Assembly (NCBI GenBank): GCA_035421265.1
Contig: DAOLWP010000002.1
Coordinates: 1 to 38,931, forward strand
DNA from: UBA6220 sp937870835
Lineage (GTDB): Bacteria; Patescibacteriota; Minisyncoccia; Minisyncoccales; Minisyncoccaceae
Direction of reading: 5' to 3'
DNA length: 38,931 nucleotides
Below the pieces are notes generated by a model that had not been told where the DNA came from, searched no databases, and saw only the letters and a list, made by a program, of their open reading frames with translations. Shown here one piece after another: positions 32,464 to 38,931 of this stretch (within the stretch, counting starts at the first letter, position 1; each line of letters starts with the position of its first letter). Made by a program: the position numbers and the translations under genes.

Positions 32464-32465
32464 TT

Positions 32466-34280
32466 ATGTGTGGTATTGTTGGCTACATTGGCTCTAAAAG
32501 AGCGCTTCCCATTATTTTTTCGGGATTAAAAAGATTAGAATATCGCGGTTATGATAGTTATGGTGTTTGTGTTTTGAATGGTTTGCCCTTTTTATATAAA
32601 AATGTAGGTAAAATTTCGGAAAATACCGAAGATTTTGATAATGTTACGGGCAACGTTGGTATTGGGCATACTCGTTGGGCCACCACTGGAGAGGTTACAC
32701 AAGAAAATGCGCATCCTCACATAGATTGTCAAGGGCAGTTTTTTGTAGTCCATAATGGCATTGTTGAAAATTATAAAGAATTAAAACAAAAATTAATTAA
32801 AGAAGGACACCGCTTCCGTTCAGACACAGATACAGAGGTTATTGCGCATTTAATTGAAAAATATTTTGATAGTAAATTAGAAGAAGCAGTAGAGCGGGCA
32901 TTGCAAGACATTCGAGGCACTTATGGTTTAGCAGTTGTTTCTCCCCGCGACCCTAAAAAAATAGTGGTTGCACGAATGTCTTCTCCTCTAATTATTGGAG
33001 TAGGAACAAATGAATTTATTGTTGCGTCTGACCCGAGCGCTATTATTACTCGGACTCGCCAAATTATTAATTTAGATGATGGCGAAATAGCAGTTTTAAC
33101 TGAAAAAAATTTAGTTATAAGCAAAGAAAAGAAAGAATTAAATAAAAAAATTGAAATTATTGAGTGGGATTTAGAGCAAGCCGAAAAAGGCGGTTACGAG
33201 CATTTTATGTTGAAAGAAATTATGGAAGAGCCTAATATAATTGAAGATGCAATGAGAGGAAGATTATTGCCCGAAGAAGGTAATGTAAAATTGGGCGGAT
33301 TATTTTCCGTAGAAAAACAATTACGAGATGTTAATAATTTATTTTTAATTGGTTGCGGGACAGCTTATTATGCTTGTAAGGTGGGAGAGTATATGTTAGA
33401 AGAAAATGCCAACATTCCAAGCGCCACCGATGTTGGCTCTGAGTTTAGATATCGTAAGCCAGTGACCGATAAAAATACGGCGGCAATTTTTGTTTCTCAA
33501 TCTGGAGAAACAGCCGATACTTTAGCTGCTTTAAGAGAAATGAAAGAAAAAGGAGTTTTAACTTTAGGAGTGACCAATGTAGTTGGTTCGTCTCAAGCTC
33601 GAGAAAGTGAAGCAGGAGTTTATACCCGTTCTGGTCCTGAAATAGCCGTTGCTTCTACAAAAGCTTTCTTGGGGCAATTGACAACTTTAGCTATGATTAC
33701 TGTTTATTTAGGAAGACAAAGAGATATGTCAATTGTGACAGGTCGTCAAATTACTCAGAGCTTGTCAGGACTTCCTGATTTAGCAAGAAAAATTTTAGAG
33801 CAAGCCCCGGAAATTAAAGTAATTGCTAATAAATATAAAGATTATAAAAATTTTTGGTATATTGGCAGAAAATATAATTACCCGATTGCCTTAGAAGGAG
33901 CGTTAAAATTAAAAGAGATTTCTTATTTGCATGCCGAAGGAGTGGCGGGAGGAGAATTAAAGCATGGGCCCTTGGCCTTGATAGATGAAAATTGTCCGGT
34001 TGTAGCTATTTGCCCCTCTGATTCAGTTTATGAAAAAATGTTAAATAATATTGAAGAAGTTAAAGCGCGAAAAGGAAAAGTTATTGCTATTGCCACAGAG
34101 GGCAATGCTGAAATTAAAAATATTGTTGATGATGTTTTTTATATTCCAAAAACTTTAGAAATACTTACTCCCATTTTATCTGTTATTCCTTTGCATTTAT
34201 TTGCTTATTATGTTGCCGCTGCTCTTGGGAGAAATATTGATAAGCCCAAAAATTTAGCCAAAAGCGTTACTGTAGAATAA
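32466..34280 (+). CDS. glmS: glutamine-fructose-6-phosphate aminotransferase (isomerising)
   Basis: This 604-aa enzyme has the usual two domains. The N-terminal glutaminase starts MCGIVGYIGSKRA; C2 becomes the catalytic N-terminal cysteine after Met removal, and the domain contains GIGHTRWATTGEVTQENAHPH. Two SIS sugar-isomerase domains follow, with VSQSGETADTLAALREMKEKG and AEGVAGGELKHGPLALIDE. The C-terminus ends in the normal KPKNLAKSVTVE. It makes glucosamine-6-phosphate, the entry point to UDP-GlcNAc for peptidoglycan and glycans. It starts 2 nt after leuS. No glmS ribozyme is visible in that space. A GlmU-like gene lies 3.5 kb downstream. Confidence 0.97.
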   Translation: MCGIVGYIGSKRALPIIFSGLKRLEYRGYDSYGVCVLNGLPFLYKNVGKISENTEDFDNVTGNVGIGHTRWATTGEVTQENAHPHIDCQGQFFVVHNGIVENYKELKQKLIKEGHRFRSDTDTEVIAHLIEKYFDSKLEEAVERALQDIRGTYGLAVVSPRDPKKIVVARMSSPLIIGVGTNEFIVASDPSAIITRTRQIINLDDGEIAVLTEKNLVISKEKKELNKKIEIIEWDLEQAEKGGYEHFMLKEIMEEPNIIEDAMRGRLLPEEGNVKLGGLFSVEKQLRDVNNLFLIGCGTAYYACKVGEYMLEENANIPSATDVGSEFRYRKPVTDKNTAAIFVSQSGETADTLAALREMKEKGVLTLGVTNVVGSSQARESEAGVYTRSGPEIAVASTKAFLGQLTTLAMITVYLGRQRDMSIVTGRQITQSLSGLPDLARKILEQAPEIKVIANKYKDYKNFWYIGRKYNYPIALEGALKLKEISYLHAEGVAGGELKHGPLALIDENCPVVAICPSDSVYEKMLNNIEEVKARKGKVIAIATEGNAEIKNIVDDVFYIPKTLEILTPILSVIPLHLFAYYVAAALGRNIDKPKNLAKSVTVE

Positions 34281-34297
34281 ATTTATAAATTATTAAA

Positions 34298-35953
34298 ATG
34301 AACAAAGAATATTCAATTATAATAGGGGGAGCAGCCGGTCAAGGGTCGCGCAAAGCAGGACTCCTTATTGCTAAAATTTTTAGTCAACTTGGCTATTATA
34401 TTTATATTTATGAAGATTACCAATCTTTGATAAAAGGCGGTCATAATTTTTCGCAAATTATTGCTTCAGAAAAGAAAAATCCAGCTCTAAAGTCAGAACT
34501 AAATTTTCTTTTAGCTTTAGACCAAAACACTATTGACCGCCATCAGAAAAAATTAAAAAAAGATGGTCTTTTATTTTTTAATAGCAACAAAATTAGCGCC
34601 GAGGGAATTGGCATTCCAGCTGATGAAATTTTGAAAGAATGTGACGGTTTGCCTATTATGGCAAACACAGCCTTAATAGCAGGAATGGCCAAAGGACTTG
34701 GTATAGATTGGGAGTTATTAAGAAGAGTTCTAGAACAAGAACTGCCTAAAGAAAAAGATAAAAATTTAATAATTGCAGAAAGAGCTTATAATCAAGCTAA
34801 ACAAATTTTTGTTGTTGAAAAAACAGGTTCTTCGATTTGTGATTTAATGACTGGAAATGAAGCCATTGCTCAAGGATTAGTTAAGGCTGGATTAGAAATT
34901 TATTTTGCTTATCCAATGACTCCAGCTTCTAGTATTTTACATTATTTAGCTTCTCATCAAAAAGATTGGGGAGTTTTAGCTGTTCAACCAGAAAGTGAAA
35001 TTGCTGTAGCAAGCGAAGCCCTAGGAGCTGCTTATGCTGGTAAACGGACTGCTGTCGGCACATCAGGGGGCGGTTTTTCTTTAATGGTAGAAAGTTTGAG
35101 CATGGCCGCGCAAGCGGAGCTTCCTTTTTTAGCAATTGATAGCCAAAGAATGGGGCCGGCCACTGGCGTGCCTACCTATGGGGCGCAATCAGATTTATTA
35201 TTTACTCTTTATGCTGGCCATGGTGATTTTAAGAGGTTTGTAGCTGCGCCATCTAATGCGGAAGAATCTTTTTATTGGGCTGGAACATTATTAAATTTAG
35301 CTTGGAAATATCAAACGCCAGCAATTTTATTAACCGACAAAGATGTATCAGAAGGAACTTTTTCTATTGAATCAGAATTATTCAAGCAAATTAAAAAACA
35401 AGAAGCTTTATTGTGGAATCAAAAAGGAGAATATCAGCGCTATAAAATTACCAATAAAGGAATATCTCCCTTAGCTTTCCCCGGACAGGCAAACGCGATA
35501 ATTAAATCTAATAGTTATGAGCATAATGAATTTGGAATTACTGAAGAGGTTGATAAAGATATAATTGAAGCAATGCAAAATAAACGTTTAGTAAAATACA
35601 AAGCCATGGAAGAAGAAGCAGAAAAATTGCCAGCTCTTAAAATTTTTGGTAATCAAAATTCAAAAATTGCGGTAGTGGCTTGGGGTTCAACCGTTTTAAC
35701 AGCTTGCGAAGCAGTTGAAAATTTAGAGTTAAAATTAATTCAACCTATTTTGATATCTCCATTTCCCAAAAAACAAATGCAAGCTGCTTTAAGGGGGGTT
35801 GAAAAAATTATTTGCGTTGAAGCAAACGCTTTGGGCCAAATGGCCATGCTTTTAGAAGAGCAGGGATTTCCTGTTTTTCAAAAAATATTAAAATATAAAG
35901 CTGAATTATTTTCAGTTGAAGAGCTAAAAGAAGAATTACAAAAAATAATTTAA
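34298..35953 (+). CDS. 2-oxoacid:ferredoxin oxidoreductase, fused gamma-alpha subunit
   Basis: At 551 aa this joins the gamma domain (about 1-170, IIGGAAGQGSRKAGLLIAKIF...YEDYQSLIKGGHNFSQI) to the alpha domain (from about 187, GNEAIAQGLVKAGLEIYFAYPMTPASSIL-type core, then GGGFSLMVESLSMAAQAELP and PTYGAQSDLLF). The alpha C-terminal domain ends near VVAWGSTVLTACEAVENL. With the beta subunit it oxidises 2-oxoacids such as 2-oxoglutarate or pyruvate to acyl-CoA and passes electrons to ferredoxin. The exact substrate cannot be read; the alpha/beta layout is KorAB/OorAB-like. The beta gene follows after 23 nt. Confidence 0.92.
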   Translation: MNKEYSIIIGGAAGQGSRKAGLLIAKIFSQLGYYIYIYEDYQSLIKGGHNFSQIIASEKKNPALKSELNFLLALDQNTIDRHQKKLKKDGLLFFNSNKISAEGIGIPADEILKECDGLPIMANTALIAGMAKGLGIDWELLRRVLEQELPKEKDKNLIIAERAYNQAKQIFVVEKTGSSICDLMTGNEAIAQGLVKAGLEIYFAYPMTPASSILHYLASHQKDWGVLAVQPESEIAVASEALGAAYAGKRTAVGTSGGGFSLMVESLSMAAQAELPFLAIDSQRMGPATGVPTYGAQSDLLFTLYAGHGDFKRFVAAPSNAEESFYWAGTLLNLAWKYQTPAILLTDKDVSEGTFSIESELFKQIKKQEALLWNQKGEYQRYKITNKGISPLAFPGQANAIIKSNSYEHNEFGITEEVDKDIIEAMQNKRLVKYKAMEEEAEKLPALKIFGNQNSKIAVVAWGSTVLTACEAVENLELKLIQPILISPFPKKQMQAALRGVEKIICVEANALGQMAMLLEEQGFPVFQKILKYKAELFSVEELKEELQKII

Positions 35954-35976
35954 GGTAAATAAAAGTTATTAAAATT

Positions 35977-36777
35977 ATGGATTCATTTAATTTAGAAACA
36001 AACATTCAAAATACTTGGTGCCCCGGATGCGGAAATTTTGGTATTATAAGCGCTTTTAAGCAGGCCATTCAAGAGATTATAAAAAACGGTTTTTCTAAAG
36101 AAAAAATTGTAGTTGTAGGTGACATTGGTTGCAATAGTAAAATTGTAGATTATTTAGCGCTAAATAGTTTAATTGGTTTGCATGGTCGTTCAGTTGTTAC
36201 TGCTGAAGGCATTAAATTAGCCAATCCAGAGTTAAAAGTTTTTGTTTTTTTGGGAGACGGAGCTGGTTTAGATGAAGGAATTGAACATTTAATTCATGCA
36301 GCTAAACGCAATTCTAATATTAAAGTAATTTTGCACAATAATCGTTTATTTGCTTTAACAACAGGACAATTTACAGCTGTTTCTCCGGAAGGATTTAAAA
36401 GCGCTTCTAGCCCTTTTGGAACGATAGAAGAGCCCCTTAATCCCTTAAAGCAAATGATAGTTTCGCGAGCCTCTTTTGTAGCGCGTGGGTATTCAGCCAA
36501 AATTGAGCATCTTAAAAATTTAATTTTAGCAGCTGATAAGCAAGATGGGTTTGCTTATATAGAAGTTTTACAGCCTTGTATTTCATTTTTTAATACTATT
36601 GAATTTTATAATCAAAAAGTTTATGAATTAGCCGGGCACGATATAAGTTCAGAAGCAGCAGCCCTAAAGTTAGCTAGTGAGTGGGAATATAATGCCGAAG
36701 GAAAAATTCCCTTAGGAATATTTTTTGCTAAATCACGGCCAGTTTTTGAAACAAAAGCTTATAGCTTTATAAAATAA
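35977..36777 (+). CDS. 2-oxoacid:ferredoxin oxidoreductase beta subunit
   Basis: At 266 aa this is the thiamine-diphosphate-binding subunit. It has TWCPGCGNFGIISAF near 12-26 (cluster cysteines), VVVGDIGCNSKIVDYL, and the TPP motif FLGDGAGLDEGIEHL to ILHNN. The further cluster cysteine in LQPC is near residue 193. It lacks an 8-iron ferredoxin (delta) domain, and no ferredoxin gene is next to it, so electrons must go to a ferredoxin encoded elsewhere. The stop codon's last base is the first base of the next start (TAATG). Confidence 0.93.
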   Translation: MDSFNLETNIQNTWCPGCGNFGIISAFKQAIQEIIKNGFSKEKIVVVGDIGCNSKIVDYLALNSLIGLHGRSVVTAEGIKLANPELKVFVFLGDGAGLDEGIEHLIHAAKRNSNIKVILHNNRLFALTTGQFTAVSPEGFKSASSPFGTIEEPLNPLKQMIVSRASFVARGYSAKIEHLKNLILAADKQDGFAYIEVLQPCISFFNTIEFYNQKVYELAGHDISSEAAALKLASEWEYNAEGKIPLGIFFAKSRPVFETKAYSFIK

Positions 36778-37736
36778 TGATTTTATTTAGAAGAAAAAAA
36801 AGAATTGTGTGTATTGGAGGAGGAAGCGGGATGCCACGAGCCGTGCTTTCAGAACTTAAAAAAACTCCCCACTATTTAACTGTTATTTCAGCAGTTTTAG
36901 ATTCAGGCGGGTCGGCTGGAGAATTAAGGCAAGACTATCAGACGATTGCTTTTGGCGATATTCGGCGAGCTTTTATAGAATTAGTTGATTGGCCATTAGA
37001 TATTAAAGATTATTTAAGTTTTCGTTTTCAAGGCGGTTGTTTAGATAATCATGTTTTAGCTAATATTATGCTTTCTGCCTTATATCTTTCGGAAAAAAAA
37101 TACCGGATGTTTTTTGAAAAAATTAATAAATTATTGCCAGACCGGCAATGTATTTTACCAGCCACAGTTTCTAATTCTCATTTGCACGCTATTTTAGAAA
37201 ATGGCGAAGAGATCAAAGGAGAAGAAAACATAGATGTGCCAAAGCATGACAGTAATTTAAGAATTAAAAAAATATTTCTTGCGCCAGAAGCCAATCCTTG
37301 TCCCATTACCTTAAAAAAAATAGCGGAAGCAGATGCAATTATTATTGGGCCCGGAGATTTATATACTTCTTTGTTGCAAACTCTTTTAATTAATGGTTTA
37401 GGGGAGGCAATTATAAAAAGTTCAGCTAAAAAAATTTTAATTTGTAATCTTATGACCAAGAGAGGAGAATCTAATAATTTTAATGTTCAAGATTTTAGTA
37501 ATGAGATTGAGCGTTATTTAGGAGGAGAATTAGATTATGTTATCTATAACAGCGCCGAACCTTCAAAAAAGCGCTTATCACAATACTTAAAAGAGCGCTC
37601 GGAATTATTAAGTATGGTTGAGGTTCCTTTAGGATTAGATAATAAAAAATTTATCGGCGCTGATTTATTAGAATTGCGTGGGCCAATTGTCCATAATCCT
37701 ATTGTTTTAAATAAAATAATCTTAAAATTAATTTAA
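36777..37736 (+). CDS. yvcK: YvcK/CofD-like gluconeogenesis-factor family protein
   Basis: This 319-aa protein has the family pattern CIGGGSGMPRAVLSELKK (N-terminal nucleotide-binding loop), DSGGSAGELRQDYQTIAFGDIRRA, FRFQGGCLDNHVLANIML and, later, ADAIIIGPGDLYTSLLQTLLINGL. YvcK proteins are needed for growth on gluconeogenic carbon sources and for cell shape, and have been shown to bind UDP-GlcNAc. The domain is related to the F420-pathway enzyme CofD, but no other F420 genes are here, so the YvcK reading is preferred. It overlaps both neighbours by one base and lies between an oxoacid oxidoreductase and a GlmU-like enzyme, which fits a role linking carbon flow to wall precursors. Confidence 0.85.
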   Translation: MILFRRKKRIVCIGGGSGMPRAVLSELKKTPHYLTVISAVLDSGGSAGELRQDYQTIAFGDIRRAFIELVDWPLDIKDYLSFRFQGGCLDNHVLANIMLSALYLSEKKYRMFFEKINKLLPDRQCILPATVSNSHLHAILENGEEIKGEENIDVPKHDSNLRIKKIFLAPEANPCPITLKKIAEADAIIIGPGDLYTSLLQTLLINGLGEAIIKSSAKKILICNLMTKRGESNNFNVQDFSNEIERYLGGELDYVIYNSAEPSKKRLSQYLKERSELLSMVEVPLGLDNKKFIGADLLELRGPIVHNPIVLNKIILKLI

Positions 37737-38914
37737 TGCAAGCAATTATTTTGGCCTCTGGCCAAGGAACTAGATTTGTGCCATTTTCTATAACCAAACC
37801 AAAACCTCTTTTTTCGGTTTTTGGGCAATCTATTTTAGAGCATAACTTAAATGCTTTAATTGGAATTGTAGATGAGGTTTTAATAATTATAGGTTATAAA
37901 AAAGAACAAGTTAAAGAATTAATTGGAAATAAATATAAGGGAATTAAAATAAAATATATTGACCAAGATGAGCAAACAGGAACAGGGGCAGCTGCAAAGT
38001 TAGCCGCCCCGTACTTAAAAGATAAATTTTTGCTTTTGAATGGTGATGATTATTATTTTCAAGAAGATATAAAAAGAGCAATAAATAATTTTCCGAGTAT
38101 ACTTGTGAAAGAGCATTCTAATCCATCGGCCTTTGGTGTAGTTTCTGTTTTAGATGCTAAAGTTGTAGATTTAATTGAAAAACCAGTTAATCCTTCTACT
38201 AATTTAGTTAATACTGGTTTATATTATCTGCCCAAAAGTATTTTTGAATTTCAGATTGAAAAATCTTTACGCGGAGAATATGAATTTACTGACTACCTAA
38301 GGCTTTTTTTAGAAAAAAATGATTTATACTTTACAATAGCGCAAAATTGGTTTCCGGCTTCTTATCCTTGGGATATTTTTAATGCCTTGCCAATGCTTTT
38401 TCAAGAAAAAGAAAAAATTAATCAAGGAATAATAGAATCTAATGTAGAAATAAAGGGCGACATTATTGTGGGCAAGGGGAGCGTAATAAAAAGCGGAGCT
38501 TATTTAGAAGGTTTGGTTTATATTGGAGAAAATTGTGTGGTTGGTCCAAATTGTTTTATTCATGGCGTTACTTCTATTGGAAATTATTGTCATATTGGCA
38601 ATGCTGTGGAAATAAAAAATTCAATTTTAGGAAATTATACTAATGTTGCTCACTTGTCTTATGTGGGAGATTCAATTATCGGAGATAATTGCAATTTGGC
38701 GGCTGGAATCATTACCGCCAATTTAAGACACGATAATGCCAATGTTAAAACCAAAGTTAAAGGTAATTTAGTTGATACTCAAAGAAATAAACTCGGCGCT
38801 TTAATCGGAGATAATGTTAAAATTGGGGTAGGCACCTTAATTAATCCGGGTCGGAAAATATGGCCCAATAAAACAACCTTGCCGGGCTTGATTGTAAAAG
38901 ATGATATTGAATGA
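37736..38914 (+). CDS. GlmU-like sugar-1-phosphate nucleotidylyltransferase/acetyltransferase
   Basis: This 392-aa protein has two domains. The N-terminal nucleotidyltransferase (about 1-225) has ILASGQGTRFVPFSITKPKP, a divergent GxGTRxxP...PKP loop, and FLLLNGDDYYF with a metal-binding aspartate. The C-terminal left-handed beta-helix (about 235-380) is made of hexapeptide repeats (for example VIGKGSVIKSGAYLEG-like and IGENCVVGPNCFIHG). Near its end it carries AGIITANLRHDNANVK and a GALIGDNVKIGVGTLINPG segment of the acetyltransferase site. It is shorter than E. coli GlmU (456 aa) and closer in form to archaeal bifunctional enzymes. It probably makes UDP-GlcNAc or a related nucleotide sugar; GlmS upstream supports this. 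The last 17 nt of the window after it hold nothing I can name. Confidence 0.85.
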   Translation: MQAIILASGQGTRFVPFSITKPKPLFSVFGQSILEHNLNALIGIVDEVLIIIGYKKEQVKELIGNKYKGIKIKYIDQDEQTGTGAAAKLAAPYLKDKFLLLNGDDYYFQEDIKRAINNFPSILVKEHSNPSAFGVVSVLDAKVVDLIEKPVNPSTNLVNTGLYYLPKSIFEFQIEKSLRGEYEFTDYLRLFLEKNDLYFTIAQNWFPASYPWDIFNALPMLFQEKEKINQGIIESNVEIKGDIIVGKGSVIKSGAYLEGLVYIGENCVVGPNCFIHGVTSIGNYCHIGNAVEIKNSILGNYTNVAHLSYVGDSIIGDNCNLAAGIITANLRHDNANVKTKVKGNLVDTQRNKLGALIGDNVKIGVGTLINPGRKIWPNKTTLPGLIVKDDIE

Positions 38915-38931
38915 TGTTCTTGCTGTTAAAT

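Noticed and set aside
32464..32465. glmS ribozyme
   Set aside because: Only 2 nt separate leuS and glmS, so there is no room for a leader ribozyme outside the leuS coding sequence.

Overview
The window looks like a piece of the chromosome of a Candidate Phyla Radiation (Patescibacteria, probably Parcubacteria-type) bacterium. The DNA is strongly AT-rich and gene-dense. It carries bacterial housekeeping genes with a reduced or streamlined look: a half-length MFS protein, an oxoacid:ferredoxin oxidoreductase without its own ferredoxin domain, and short unknown membrane proteins. Almost no start codon is preceded by a Shine-Dalgarno sequence. TGA is used as a normal stop (smpB, metG, the phosphatase), so the TGA=Gly code of Gracilibacteria/Absconditabacteria does not apply. 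Lineage is inferred from gene content only; there is no rRNA here.

Layout. 1-172 is a GC-richer palindromic repeat patch touching the 3' end of an Elp3 gene (-). Start-to-start with Elp3, 13 nt apart, is a Trm9/ALKBH8-like methyltransferase. It opens a + strand run: LOG-like protein, a lysine-rich EF-Tu-domain-2-like protein, EndoQ-like PHP endonuclease and slipin. This run ends at a perfect bidirectional terminator facing mltG (-). A back-to-back promoter pair follows, then a structured RNA candidate with a terminator-like hairpin ahead of greA. Next come an alpha/beta-hydrolase-like protein, an LPG-synthase-type membrane protein, a half MFS, PolX and an MnmA/ThiI-like PP-loop protein.

12,864-14,737 is a compact minus-strand operon, smpB-ssrA-infC-rpmI-rplT. 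The tmRNA gene (13,935-14,280) is not a protein gene and is easily missed: its 5' end overlaps the smpB stop codon, and its 3' end lies one base from the possible infC start codons. From 14,910 to the end everything is on +: argS, an MGMT-like protein, a histidine phosphatase, ileS, three surface or unknown proteins, glyS, an unknown coiled-coil membrane protein, an M16 peptidase, an AI-2E-type permease, metG, tatD, a 67-aa membrane protein, leuS, glmS, korA/korB, yvcK and a GlmU-like enzyme.

Together the genes serve translation (five aminoacyl-tRNA synthetases, L20, L35, IF-3, tmRNA/SmpB, tRNA wobble modification), DNA repair (EndoQ, PolX, MGMT-like), cell-wall precursor supply and cutting (GlmS, GlmU-like, YvcK, MltG) and oxoacid/ferredoxin metabolism. 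I see no CRISPR array, phage, toxin-antitoxin pair or recognisable new defence system. The most interesting items are the Elp3/Trm9-like pair, the tmRNA wedged between smpB and infC with an odd T-loop, the structured RNA upstream of greA, and signs of leaderless, Shine-Dalgarno-free translation.
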